A stretch of 64,000 bases of DNA from Aplectana chamaeleonis (GCA_029168955.1 JAPDOI010000704.1:240761-304760); one strand, 5' to 3'; positions 47,900-59,057 are shown, counted from the stretch's first letter. Notes: generated from the letters alone by a model not told the origin. Made by a program: numbers and translations.

Positions 47900-48635
47900 A
47901 GCATATGCAGACCGAAATAGTAATGCTGAGCAACACCTTAGGGACATGGCCGAAACTTGCCCGGCTACTAAAATTGGATTGTTTTCATATAGAAAAAGGA
48001 CATTTTCGAAAGCATGTGTAAATAAACTAAGAGTTTTACGTTTGTTCGGCCATATCTTTACACTAAAATTTTGAACACCCCCCCCCTCAATCACGAACAC
48101 TAAAATAGAGCTACGTTCCTTTCTGGTGCGTTCCGGGGTAACTCCATATTTTAAAAAATTATAACAAAAACTAATCTAGTTTTGGGCTAACGCTCGTAAG
48201 TTCAGACAAAATTATTAAGTGAAATATTTTGCTATAGTTCAAGGAGTCTGATTAGAGAAACGAATTTATTGCAAGAATAATTTTTCATTCACTCGACGAC
48301 TACCTTCAATATTTTAGAATTTGATCAGAAAAAATCTGGGACAACAACAGAAGGAGAGGAGCGAGTGATCCGGATCACTCTAGATCTGGAATGTAAATAT
48401 AATTGGGGTACCCATGTAACCGTTATGGTAATGGCAATATGTGTGATAACGGTCCTCCTTTCCTGAAGGAACCTTCGCACATTCGCCACGGCCTACATAT
48501 GCGCTGCTGATACGTGAGAGGCCCTGAGGTAATCTAAGGTGATAACATTTAGGGATATTGGGTCACTTGAACGCGCGAGAGCGCTAATTGATAACTACCT
48601 ATCCTAAGTCTAGTCAGTTGTCAATGACAAACGAT
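47900..48635. other. No recognised feature; one 16-bp palindrome
   Basis: AGTGATCCGGATCACT at 48363-48378 is a perfect palindrome. Otherwise unassigned. Confidence 0.4.
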
Positions 48636-48638
48636 TTT

Positions 48639-49075
48639 TTTTTTCGAAAATCCCACCCAAATTGTGATAATCTTTCGAATTGGCGAAAATTTGGGCATAG
48701 TGGAGGGATGAGTTTTCGAAAAAAAAACATCTAGATTGCGACACTTTTTGATTTCGTTTACAATTTTCTTTGAATCAACCCTAAATTGAACATGTTTACC
48801 ATCGGAGAAAATTTGGGCATAGTGAATGTATAATTTTTCAAGAAAAAAAAACCGACCATACCTTCAAAATATTCACCATTGGGGTAGTTGGGGAATAGTG
48901 GAGGGACTATTTTTTGAAAAACTCATTTCAATTGTGAGAATTTTTGAAATCGGGGAAATTTCGGCATAGTGGAGAGTTTTTTTTTCGAAAAACCCAAAAA
49001 TTGTGACAATTTTTAAAAACGGGGAGAATTTGAACATAGTGGAGGGACGATTTTTCGGAAAACCCACACAAATTG
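48639..49075. repeat. Degenerate tandem repeat, ~70-bp unit
   Basis: Units share AATTGTGACAATTTTTGAAA-like, GGGGAAAATTTGGGCATAGT and GGAGGGACGATTTTTCGAAA words in order; five to six copies. Confidence 0.8.
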
Positions 49076-49079
49076 TGTC

Positions 49080-50020
49080 GTATAATTGCAGTCGTAGTAG
49101 AGAATTTGAGTTTTTATAATGGAAAAAAAAACTCCACCTTACGAAAAAAAATCTTCCACCCTCTTCCATCAAAGTTGTTATGATTATGTATAAAATATCC
49201 TAATGTAGGTTGAATTTTCGCACAAAGTCGCATGTTTTCATCATCAATTGTTATTGAAAATGATTTATTGATTACATACATCGTTTAAAACTTCAGTGAG
49301 TTCCAACCACAAAATCACCTTAATCAACGCCCTTTTCCGCCTTTTTTAGCTTGGACAAAGAAAGAAACTTAAGTTAATTACAAAAATCTTTTTTTTTTTC
49401 GAAATAGTTAAAAAAAATTTCGGAATAGTTAGAAAAATAGAGGCTTTGAAGCATCACTATTATCAATAATTATCCACGGATATCCACAAAACGTAAAATT
49501 TGGGATAATTAACCAATGTTCCATTTATTTCTACTTCGAAAATTCAAGAAACCTATTACAAACTCTAGCTAGTTCCTAAATTTCTGCTAAACCTAAAGGT
49601 GAAGGAGCACTAGCCTTTTTCCAACTTTCTGCGATAGAATACACGTTTCAGAGAACGGGAATTTAATCGCAAAATGTCTAGAAAAGTACAGCTTGGACGG
49701 AAACGTAGTCGAAGACTAGAATAATAGTGAATATCACTTAGAAATGTAGACGAAGACTAGATAAACAGGGAATATCACTCAGCATATACTCGGCAATACA
49801 AGCGGACGTCCCCCCCCCCCGGCCTACGATATACCAACCGTAACCAACCAGGACTTCCGAAAAAAGGCCCTAATGGTCCTAAATTGGTGATCTTTGCATA
49901 GAGTAATTTCTGTGAACAAAATACGGTCTACAGAAAAGCTAATTCTGTACGCGGGAATGGAGCGCAGTATCAGTAATCATACTAAAATTGTTGAAGTTGA
50001 ATACAGCTTGGCACGAGGTA
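49080..50020. other. No recognised gene
   Basis: AT-rich; no domain, repeat unit or RNA gene recognised. Confidence 0.4.
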
Positions 50021-50035
50021 GTAACCGACTTTAAT

Positions 50036-50090
50036 CGACTGACGTTTCGGCGGTTTCGCCTTCTTCAGAGTCTGAAAGAGCAAAATCCGG
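50036..50090 (-). ncRNA. Degenerate hammerhead-like motif of a Penelope element
   Basis: Minus strand CTGAAGAAGGCGAAACCGCC followed by GAAACGTC resembles a hammerhead core (CUGAUGA-stem II-GAAA), with A for U in CUGAUGA. Penelope-like elements are known to carry hammerhead motifs. Probably inactive. Confidence 0.4.
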
Positions 50091-50280
50091 TTATGAATAT
50101 ACACGATCAAACGCCGTAGCGGTAAACTCTCTACAGAAATTCGACTTTCAAATTTTCAAACTAATAAGCAGGAGAAAAGTAGGCAATGTATCGCACCTTA
50201 TCAAGTCCTCAAGCGACCATAGATCAGTAGGAGTACGGATGGGCACGGTGGAACAGAAATTCGGCCCAAAATCAGAAGGC

Positions 50281-50720
50281 AAGTCTGATATATGGCTAGA
50301 GTTCCCGGGTTATATATAAACCGTCACCCTTCCGGTTGACCTTGGGGTCTCTCGCATGGATCCAAAAGGCCTCGAGAGCTTTTCGCGCACTTGTCATGGC
50401 CTCTCGCGCCAGTATCTCCACTCGCACCTCAAAATCTTCCCCCTCGTGGCAATTAATTCGATGGGTCCCCAGTGCAGTGTAACTACGCGACCTTCCCTTA
50501 CCATCTAAGTGCTCTTTGATACGCACATGCAGTGGTCGAGCTGTCTCTCCGATGTATTCCTCACTGCAGCTCTAGCATGTGATGACATAGATGACACCTG
50601 TAGCAGCACAATCACCTTCCCTGCCCTGAGGGCAAATTACGCATTGTGGGGTTACGCAGGCGCGATCGTATAGGCGATTTCTGACCAGCTGACGTTTCAG
50701 AATATTGGGTGGGATATCCA
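50281..50720 (-). pseudogene. Penelope-like element fragment, GIY-YIG endonuclease
   Basis: Minus strand encodes RLYDRACVTPQCVICPQGRE, then VIYVITC, a TAG stop, SCSEEYIGETARPLHVRIKE and EILAREAMTSARKALEAFWI. This is the GIY-YIG nuclease end of a Penelope-like retroelement, with the usual upstream cysteine cluster (CVTPQCVIC). The GIY motif reads VIY, the YIG motif is intact. The in-frame TAG and lack of the RT domain make it a remnant. It continues left to a CGAAACGTCAG motif typical of the element's 3' region. Confidence 0.85.
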
Positions 50721-52798
50721 CCAACGCCACTGAGTGTAACGATAAGGATATGGTATGGCCCTTGTTTGTGCACTAACGTGGGTCAACCATTTTCGTTAAC
50801 TAATAACCTCAACCCTATGTTGACTAAGAGGGGTAGTTTTGGGAATCGAGGGGATCAATCTCGGTCATCCTTTTCGTACGCTCTTAACAACCGATAACTC
50901 CTTAACTTCTTATCCTAGAATTTTCTCCGTGGCTTTCAGCCACTATCGACATGTTCCAAAATTCCTTAATACAAGGTATTTCTTACGTTTCATTGTACCA
51001 CACCAGAACACTGGTTCGAACTCGTAGGTTACAAAACACTAGACCATTACACTTTATGTACGGAAACGGTGAATGCGATAAACACGAAGATTGACAGTAT
51101 ACATAAGGAGAGGAAGTTGCATAACGATAGATAGAAGTAAAAAACATGTGGAGGCGAAATACTCATAAGCGTGAATCCCTAGCCATCGCTGGAAATAGTC
51201 GTTCGGGTCGCCGGGCCGTCAGGCGGCCGCGCCCAGCGAGACCCTCTCGAGAATATGCCTAGCTGACAACCTATCCTCCGTTCCGCCCACCTCTCTGGCT
51301 CGGTGGACGGTCGGGTCAATCAAGGGCCGACATTTGTGTTAACGTACATGTGGTTCATAAGATCACTACATCCCACCCTCGGGGAAAGTTCCGGTCCCCG
51401 GAACTGATATGAAAATTGAGGTGGTTTGTAGGTGCAGTACGTGGATGAGATGAAGTCGGCTTGCTGTCGGTGCGCACTGTTGGAATTGTGCGCGTAGATG
51501 TGGTTGTTCGGCTCAGTTTCCTTCGTGGTGATTGTTCCATTTGTGAGGTAGTCGCCATGGTTGATTTTACGGTGGAAGAGAGAGTATGGTGGAGATGGAA
51601 GAAAAAAGGTTACAAACATAATATGTACAGTTTCACTCATACAATTCGTTAATTGATCACAGGAGAGAGAATGGGGGAGGAAGAGAAAGGGATTCTGGCC
51701 GTTGTTACGCGGCTTCTAGCAACAATTTAACAACTTGATAGGAGGTGATGAGTTCCCTATTCTACTTACAAAGCCTAGGTCCTGGTATGGTCCGGTTACA
51801 TACATTTCCGACCCATGCCAGTGCGATTTTGTGAAAAAGGTGGAAGGATAATTTATTAGGTTTTGCGTTTAGTGAGTTGTTTTTTTTTCAATTCTTTGGA
51901 TCGCGTACCAAAGAAGTGAAGAGGGAAGTGTTGCTAGGCGCGCGTTGGCAGCGGTGAAGATGGAAAAGTATAAAAAAAATAAACCTACCTTTTGCTAGGT
52001 TTTTTTTTCGTGTCCGGTGAATCCAAGCGGTCCTCTCCCTGTAATCGAGATTAGCGAGTAGAATGAGCATAAAAAAATGAAAAATAAGGGAGAGAGAGGT
52101 AGAAAGAAATTCAGGGTCGTGGGAGGTTGGAGTTAATTTTGACAGAGAGAAGGAAAAAAAATTTTTTTTTGAGGTGGAGAGGGAAAGGGGGAGAAAAAAA
52201 AAAGGAAGAAAGAGAAAAAAATTGGGAGTATTGTTCAGCGTTGAATCGAGCTCCCTTGTAGTGACGGTTCCCTGTGAGTGGAGATAGATGGATATGGAGA
52301 AAGTTGGGTGTTCCGTTTTGGGATTTCCCGATTCATCGCTTCACTCCAAAAAAAAATTTTTTTTTTGTTTCCTGGTGATACCTGCTTTGGTTCTTCTTAC
52401 TTGCTGGTGTTCTCTTTGTCTCGTTCCTCTTGGTACCATTCGACGTTGTTTCTCAGGATAGTGTTTTTGCCTGTTCAGAAAGGGGAAAGAAAGGTGAAAG
52501 AAGGAACACTTAAGGAGATAATTGCGATGTCCCCTGGCGTTGTTGTCCGCTGCTATCTCATTGTGGATTTCCTGGGAGAGTGTTGTTATGCGGAGTTTGG
52601 TGTGTTTGGCCAGGTGCAGAGAGGTCGCTGGGATGACCTCTGCTTGGTCCGTTTTGTGGACCTTATTATGGACTACGTGCATAGTGGAGGTGAGGGTGTG
52701 AAAAAAAAAAATGCGGGGGGTTGGTGGTGGGTGTGCATGGTGGTGTTGTCAGTGTGCTCTGTGTTTGGTTAAGCGTGGTCCATAATCTTTTCTGCTCG
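50721..52798. other. 3' flank of the Gypsy element, unassigned
   Basis: Expected place of a 3' LTR, but I find no direct repeat of it to the right of the gag start. A- and T-rich with purine tracts (52140-52230). A plus frame of 164 codons (52278-52772) shows no domain. Confidence 0.35.
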
Positions 52799-53462
52799 AT
52801 GGAATCGCAAGCTATCCGAGAAATCGAATCCCGTTTTGCTCGTAAGTGCTTTTCTCCTTGTGTTTTTTCTTACCTTTGGTGGTTGATGGTACTTTTTTTT
52901 ATTTTTTTTTGTAGGCCGGCAAAACGGTGTACGATATCTCGCGTACACCACTGAGGTCGTCCCTGACCCGGACGTCCGTGGGGGTCAGAGATGGCATGAG
53001 GTGACCGGGGTACCGGTTCGTCACTCAGTTTTCCGGCAGTTGCCGGAAAGCTTGTCTTATGTGCCGGTGGATCCGGTTTTGCCGGGTGGTGAGTCGCGGG
53101 GAGAGCCGCAGGCGGATGTGCGGCCCCCCGCCAACTATTACATCGAGCACGTTCGAGTGTGCTTGGCGAGGGCGGAAGAAGAGACGATGGAACGGGTCCG
53201 TGACTGTTGGAAAATGAGCGAGATGGACGTTGCCCTACCGGACGATCCGGTTCACCCGGTGCCTGCGGGCACCTATCTTCCGCTTACCGGTGGACCTGAC
53301 CCGAACGTCAGGGAGATGCTGGACCGTGAGTTCAGAGTCCAATCTGCGCACGAGGCCCTCAGGAGCGACCTCGTATGGCAGATGCATAGGGAGATGGGGA
53401 GCGGCAGCTCCACGTTTCCTCTGAGTAACTGGACAGCTCCGGATCGTCGTCGGCGCAGGTAG
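52799..53462 (+). CDS. Two-exon gene of unknown function, antisense beyond the 3' end of the Gypsy element
   Basis: Exon 1 52799-52841 (MESQAIREIESRFA), intron 52842-52914 with consensus GTAAGT and TTTTTTTTTGTAG, exon 2 52915-53462 in phase. Product about 196 residues: a Pro/Asp/Val-rich middle (VVPDPDVRGGQRWHEVTG; PVDPVLPGGES), a charged helical segment (VRVCLARAEEETMERVRDCW), another proline-rich stretch (VALPDDPVHPVPAGTYLPL) and a basic end (APDRRRRR). GC-rich codon use contrasts with the T-rich flanks. I recognise no domain. The short intron with strong splice sites and a long open exon argue for a real gene. Its stop is 580 bp from the integrase stop, tail to tail. It could be an antisense accessory gene of the retroelement, a captured gene or an unrelated host gene. 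Confidence 0.6.
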
Positions 53463-54045
53463 TCCTTGTGGCTTCCGCTCGGTTGACGCCGGGGTGTTTC
53501 AGAAACAGAGGTAAAGGTTGAGGTTGCGGCTCTCCATCCCCGTGCGTCTCGCCTTTTGTGCATATTCGACTTTCTTCACGGTCCACCTCTCTCCTGGGCT
53601 GGGTTGGGTTGGGTGGTTTCGCGTGGCACCGGTTCGCCTTCCGTTTTGTTGCCGGTGAGTTATTTTCCCCGATCTGTTTTTTTTTTGAGATTTGGCTTTG
53701 GGATTCTTGATGGTTATAGGCTTATGAGTTGATGACGCTAGAGAGGGAGAGAGAAAAGAAATTGAAATAGAAATTTGGTTTCTCATTTTTTGTTTATTTT
53801 TTTTTTGTAGAGTGGGAGGTGTGATGTGTTTCCAAAAGAAATAGTAATGATGTTTTTAGGTTTCATCTATCGATATGTCACGCACTTAGTTCAATATGGT
53901 TGTAGTTTTGAATGATGGCTTGAACGAAAGGAGGTAAATGGTCTGTAATCCTGCCGTGACGTCAGTTGTCAGAAATATTTTTTTTTTGTTTGTTTTGCTT
54001 TGTGCTGTTTTTTTTTGTTTGTACATAGGGATAAAATTTGGTATG
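53463..54045. other. Interval between the convergent antisense gene and integrase ends
   Basis: T-rich on the plus strand; no ORF with domain features. Serves as 3' untranslated sequence for both strands by position. Confidence 0.4.
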
Positions 54046-55428
54046 TTAGACTGTCGAGTTTTGTTGGGTTGATTGGTTTTCGTTTTGATAGAGTTTGATT
54101 CTGTTGGCATGGAGTGTTTTTTGCTTGCGACCTTGCCTGATTGTGACGTTTGGTGGGCACACGTCGATGATTTCAAATGGGCCTTCAAAACGGGGTTGGA
54201 TTTTGTTTCCCACTTCCTTCCTGATAAGGATTTGCTGTCCTATTTGGAAGTTTGAAGGTTTGCTTCTTTGGCGAAGGTCGTAGTGGTGTTTTTGGGTGGT
54301 TTGCGCTGTGATGATATTGCTTGCTATAGATTTCCATATATATTGTAGGTTGTTTGTGAGTTGTGAGGCGTAGTCGTTTTCATCGGCAAATTTCCGGGCG
54401 GGTAGGTTCAAAGCTAATTTGAATATGTATTGTGGTTCATGACCATGGATGACGGAATACGGCGAGAATTTGGTTGTGCTGTTATCTGCGCTATTGTACG
54501 CGTGGACTGCGGGGAATATGATGTTATCCCAATCGTCGTTGCGTTGGGTGGTGGCAATAGCTATCAGTTCCTCGATTATGCGGTTAGCGCGTTCTACTTG
54601 TCCGTTGCTTTCATGGTGGTATGGGGTGCTGGTTTTGTGTTGAATATTGAGATTTTTCAGAGTTTTTTGGAAATTGTCACTCATATAATTTGTCCCTTGG
54701 TCGGTGACCAGAAGGTTTGGTGGGCCAAAACGAGATATGAATCTGTTTACGAAGGTTGTTAGTGTTGTTACGGATTTTTGGTCGGGTATAGGTTCTGCAA
54801 CAACATATTTGGAGAATGCGTCCACAAAAACTATGATGAATTTATTACCGTTGAGGGTCATTGGCAAGGGGCCAATTATGTCTGAGTGGACTCTTTCCCA
54901 TGGGCGGGTAGGCGGTTGTAGTGGGTGTAGGGGTTCATTGGTTCTGTACGAGTGAGGATCTTTTCGCATTTGGCATTTGCTGCACTTGGTGACAAAATCT
55001 CGAACATCTTAAAGCATATTGTTCCAAATTGCAATTTTTGCTACAGCGTTGTTCGTTTTTTGGATACCTAGGTGAGCGATTCCCATCTGCGAATTGTGTA
55101 TTTTTGATATAAGGTTGAATTTTAGTTTTGAGTTTTCAGGGAGTATTATTACTGGATCTTGGTGTAATTTTACTGGAATTTTGTACAAGACGTCATCCAT
55201 GAGGATGTAGTCAGACAACTCCGGGGTTTTACGATTTTCTTTCAATTCTCTCTTGTGGGTCGCGATCCAGGTGCAGTTGTTTTGTTCCTGTCGCACCTTT
55301 TTTAGCTGAATTGAGTCTCCTCCGGAGCGGTCATTGTGGTTGATCGCGCTGACTTGCGGCAGATACCTGGACAGCCCGTCGCATACAGTATTTTTTCTTT
55401 CCCGGGCGGTAGGTGATGTCGATATCAA
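54046..55428 (-). pseudogene. Integrase segment of the Gypsy element (one in-frame stop)
   Basis: HHCC zinc-binding region (AHLGIQKTNNAV...KCSKCQMRK) is interrupted by a TAA just after AIWNNML. The DDE core follows: HSDIIGPL, VTDQGTNY, NGQVERANR. The C-terminal part (GQQILIRKEVGNKIQPRFEG; KTLHANRIKLY) is the usual Gypsy GPY/F-like end. Stop at 54046. Confidence 0.9.
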
Positions 55429-55494
55429 ACTCTTGCAGGACTATTTGATATTTCGCTAAACGTCCTGTGAGATCCCGTCTGTGCAATAGAGCTT

Positions 55495-55899
55495 TTAGGG
55501 TGCGTGGTCAGTGATGATGGTAGTTTTTGCGCCATCGATGTATGGTCTGAATTTTTGAGCTGCGAAAACTAGACCAAGCGCTTCCAACTCTATCGCTGGG
55601 TATCGAGATTCTTGGCTGTTGAGGGTGCGGCTGGCGTATGCTATAACTTTGGTGCAATTGTTTTGTTCTTGTTTTAGTACGCCGGCTACGCCTTTTCCCG
55701 AGCTGTCCGTTTCGATTATGAAAGGTTTTCCCAATTTTGGGGCGACCAAGATTGGTGCAGAAGTCAAAGCTTGTTTGAGTGTTGATACTGAGTTGTCGCA
55801 GTCAGAGGTCCATACGAATGAAGTGTCCTTTTTGGTTAGGTTTGTGAGGGGGCGGCGATTTGAGCAAAGTTGTGGATAAAACGTCGAAAAAAAGAACAC
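55495..55899 (-). pseudogene. RNase H segment of the Gypsy element (frameshifted)
   Basis: Continues the RT after a -1 shift at a run of five C. Shows the connection (LTNLTKKDTSFVWTSDCDNS) and RNase H motifs IIETDSSGKGVAGVL, YASRTLNSQESRYPAIELEA and TTIITDHAP. A second -1 shift follows at the AAAA run. Confidence 0.9.
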
Positions 55900-58800
55900 A
55901 TGCCTAGGAAGGCTTTCACTTCTGTTACTGTTTTAGGGGTAGGGTAATTGTCTATTGCTTTTGTCTTGTCTGGGTTCGGTTGTATGCCTTCTTTGCTTAG
56001 AACAAATCCCAAAAAATTGATCTGATCGCGCGCGAACTCGCATTTTGACGCTTTTAACTTCATACCTGTGGACTCAATTTTCCCGAGTACTTCATTTATA
56101 TCCCACAGATGTTCTTGGGGAGTTTCTGAAGTAACGATAAGATCGTCAACATAAATGAATACCTGGGCGCTTAATTGCTTTTTTAATTGGTCCATGATTC
56201 GTTGGAAGGTTGCAGGTGCCCCTTTTAGACCCATTGGCATGCGAATGTATTCGAAGGCTCCCAGGAAGCAAGCAAACGCAGTTCTTTCGCAATGGGATTC
56301 TTCCAAGGGAATTTGATGAAAACCCTGTTGGAAGTCTAAAGAAGAGTAGAGGCACTTGTTGGCGCATAAATCTATAATGTCCTGGATATTTGGCAGAATT
56401 GACTGTTGCGGCTTGGTGATGGCATTTAGTCCTCGAAAGTCAATTGTGAATCGCCAACTGTTCATATCGCGTTTTTTGACTAGTACTATTGGCGCGCAGA
56501 ATGGTGAAGAAGATTCGCGTATGATGCGGTCTTCCAACATTTGCGTAATTTGTTTTTCTATTTCTAGTCTCTTTTCGAGTGGGACTCTATAGATTTTGCG
56601 TGATGGTATTGCGGCGTTTTCCACAAGGTCTATTCTGTGGCGTATTGGTCCGTTATAATTACCCAGATGTCCGTCTGATCCTACGAAGGCGGCGCTGTGC
56701 GCTCTTATGATATTGCGTAGTTGGTCTTTGTGTTCGTAGGAGAGTGCGGATTTGGATAAATCAACGGTTCTCGCGATGTCTGCGTCCATTGTCTGATTTG
56801 GGAAGTGTGGAATGTTGTCCTCCCAGTTGGCTTCGGGTGGAATGTAGGGTTGGTTTTCGACTTGGTGCACCGCAGATATTTGTTCGGTGTAGGTTGCAAT
56901 GGGCGAGGCGTTAGCGATATTCATATTTTTGTATAACTTAACGGTGGTGTTTGAAGGGTTTACAATGAGTATCAAACAATTCCCATTTTGTTGGGGTTCT
57001 ACCAAACAGCGACCTACCATGTAGAAGGAATCGGAGGGTCGGTGGTTATCCTCTATAAGGAAAGATGTTGAGTTTGACAGAGAAAAATTTGGGATGTATG
57101 CTCGTACCAAATTTTTGGTTCGCCTGTCGAGACATACTGTTTCCTTTATCCTTACCTGGTAGACTGTTTGGGTTGGTTGAGTTACATTGTTCACCTGGAT
57201 GGTTCTGTGGGTTTCCTGACCTATGGTTAACTGATTATTGTGTAGATCGAAAGTTACGCTTAGGCCTTGCTCATTGAGATGACGGATAAAGTCTGATCCC
57301 AGAAGGACGGGGGCAGGGCAGTCTGAATCTGCTGAAACGTGGAAAGAGTGGTTAATGAAGTGTGATCCCACTTGGACGGTGGGTTGGATTTTCCCGAGCA
57401 GGTTGACTGTACTGCCGTTTGCTGTTTTTGCTGGGATGTTTGGGACTTTTCTCATGTGATAGAAAATATTCAAGGATTTCGCCACTGAGATTTTCATGTA
57501 CGATATTGATGCTCCACTATCTAACAGTGCTACAATAGGAGTTTGGTTGATACAAATTTGGATGTAGGGAAGGGAATAATTTAGTGAATTTATTGGGAGG
57601 GAGAGAGCATAAACTCTAGGTACATAGGTAGTGTCTTCCCATTCCTCAAGGCTGGGCGCTGTGGGGTCCGCTATCATGGCGTTGATTTGGCGTTTGCCCC
57701 TTTTAGTTAGACCTACTAACGCCGTTGCGGTGGTTTCAGCTGTTGTTTGAATGCAGCAAAATTTACAGTAGCAAATACAAGCAAAAATGGTGATGGCGGT
57801 GATTATTGGAGGTATAACGGTCCAGAGAACTAGTGAAAGGATGGACCATTTGATAGATTCTACGTTGTTTGAAAGCTTTTTGGTGGTGGCGTCGTAAACT
57901 GATTTTACTGATTTGGTCATTGATGTGCCTGCCTTTTGGAGATGGTGCAAAGTATCCTCTAATATGCCTCTTTTGTGAAGTCGTTTTTGAAGCATTTCAT
58001 TCTCCTGCAGAAGGAGCTGCAATTGAAGGAACGCTGAGTGTCCGAAAATTTGTTGTGTGTTATGGTAGAAATTGGGAGGTTCGAAAATGTGGGGTTTTGA
58101 GTGAATGTTGGATAATGTGTTGGGAAGGAGAAGTTGTTGAGGAGATGCAGTAATTTGAAGTTTTGTGTATGGACATTCTGTTTGTGGTGATGTTTGAATG
58201 AGATCTTTGGATCCCGGTATTGCAAAAGATGTGGTTCCCTGGTGGGGTGCTCCGTTGTTATGATACTGCGTGGGTCTATACGTACCCCTATAGTTGTTCC
58301 ACTGGCCTGTCTGTGTTCTCAGCGCGTTTATTTGCTGTCTCATCTCGCGCATCTCTTCACTAATAGCCAGAGAGTTGACATTGTCCAGCAACGATGTTTC
58401 CTCCCGGCGCTCCTGCTCTAGAATCCTGCACTCTTTTTCGGCATTTGCCACTGCGGTCTGAAAGTCAGGCGCATCCGGTAGTCTTCTCATCGCTCTGCGA
58501 ATGTCTGGTCTCAGGCCCTTAATGAAAAAGTCTATCGCTAATCTTTTTGGGTACAAAGTCTGGTCTTCCCCCTGATAAGCGTATTTAGTTTTCGCTAGGA
58601 TTTTCTTCGCGAATTGCCCTACGCTTTCCCTGCCTTGCTTCAGATGGTGGAGGTCGTCGCGAGCATTACTGAGTACCGCTTCGCTCTTGAATTTCTTGGC
58701 TAGGGCTAGGGTCATGCTCTTCCATGTGGCCTTCTCGGTGTCCGTAAGGGACTGGTATTTGAGTTTCGCGGTCCCCGTTAGGTACAAGGGCATCAGAGCT

Positions 58801-59057
58801 TTCGCGTGGTCAGGCGGAATGTTTAACATTTGTACCAATTCGGTGTATTGTTCGAGGAATTCCTCGAATGTCGTCTCGTCTGAGTCTCCCGTAAAGTTTT
58901 CAACCTTGCTGTCTAGTATCCTACACGAGCTATGTAGGTGCGGGGCTATTTCTACTCGTTGATTCCCGGTATTTGTTCTATTTGCTGGGCCCCTTACTAC
59001 ATAGTCGGTCATTTCCTCGTCCTCGTTTGGAATGGCAAACCTTTTACGCCCTGGCAT
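55836..59057 (-). CDS. Gag-protease-reverse transcriptase polyprotein, 1073 residues, with internal membrane segment
   Basis: Residues ~50-245 are a retrotransposon-type capsid region (VENFTGDSDETTFEEFLEQY; FIKGLRPDIRRAM), ending in a helical stretch. No CCHC zinc knuckle follows. Residues ~341-400 are a likely coiled coil (LQLLLQENEMLQKRLHKR), then a hydrophobic membrane segment ~404-432 (SILSLVLWTVIPPIITAITI) followed by a cysteine cluster (CICYCKFCC) and a basic KRGKR at 452-456. Protease active site LLDSGAS is near 511-517, with LLGSDF at 585-590. RT spans ~815-1035: FTIDFRGLN, SLDFQQGFHQI, MPMGLKGAPATFQ, and FIYVDD at 967-972. The frame then shifts before RNase H. Start chosen at MPGRKRF, the first ATG. 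Confidence 0.93.
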   Translation of the reverse strand: MPGRKRFAIPNEDEEMTDYVVRGPANRTNTGNQRVEIAPHLHSSCRILDSKVENFTGDSDETTFEEFLEQYTELVQMLNIPPDHAKALMPLYLTGTAKLKYQSLTDTEKATWKSMTLALAKKFKSEAVLSNARDDLHHLKQGRESVGQFAKKILAKTKYAYQGEDQTLYPKRLAIDFFIKGLRPDIRRAMRRLPDAPDFQTAVANAEKECRILEQERREETSLLDNVNSLAISEEMREMRQQINALRTQTGQWNNYRGTYRPTQYHNNGAPHQGTTSFAIPGSKDLIQTSPQTECPYTKLQITASPQQLLLPNTLSNIHSKPHIFEPPNFYHNTQQIFGHSAFLQLQLLLQENEMLQKRLHKRGILEDTLHHLQKAGTSMTKSVKSVYDATTKKLSNNVESIKWSILSLVLWTVIPPIITAITIFACICYCKFCCIQTTAETTATALVGLTKRGKRQINAMIADPTAPSLEEWEDTTYVPRVYALSLPINSLNYSLPYIQICINQTPIVALLDSGASISYMKISVAKSLNIFYHMRKVPNIPAKTANGSTVNLLGKIQPTVQVGSHFINHSFHVSADSDCPAPVLLGSDFIRHLNEQGLSVTFDLHNNQLTIGQETHRTIQVNNVTQPTQTVYQVRIKETVCLDRRTKNLVRAYIPNFSLSNSTSFLIEDNHRPSDSFYMVGRCLVEPQQNGNCLILIVNPSNTTVKLYKNMNIANASPIATYTEQISAVHQVENQPYIPPEANWEDNIPHFPNQTMDADIARTVDLSKSALSYEHKDQLRNIIRAHSAAFVGSDGHLGNYNGPIRHRIDLVENAAIPSRKIYRVPLEKRLEIEKQITQMLEDRIIRESSSPFCAPIVLVKKRDMNSWRFTIDFRGLNAITKPQQSILPNIQDIIDLCANKCLYSSLDFQQGFHQIPLEESHCERTAFACFLGAFEYIRMPMGLKGAPATFQRIMDQLKKQLSAQVFIYVDDLIVTSETPQEHLWDINEVLGKIESTGMKLKASKCEFARDQINFLGFVLSKEGIQPNPDKTKAIDNYPTPKTVTEVKAFLGMCSFFRRFIHNFAQIAAPSQT

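Larger units (their letters stand above)
54046..59057 (-). mobile_element. Ty3/Gypsy-type LTR retrotransposon body (gag-PR-RT-RH-IN)
   Basis: Domain order gag, protease, RT, RNase H, integrase is that of Ty3/Gypsy. Gag to RT is one intact frame; RNase H and integrase are broken by frameshifts and one stop. No LTR pair was found: only ~400 bp of unique sequence separate the gag ATG from the 42-bp satellite, so the 5' LTR may be lost or displaced. Breaks lie at short homopolymers (CCCCC, AAAA), which fits either decay or consensus errors. Confidence 0.92.

Noticed and set aside
52278..52772. 164-codon plus-strand frame upstream of the antisense gene
   Set aside because: T/G-rich sequence, no domain; an overlapping minus-strand frame is equally open. 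No good splice link to 52799.
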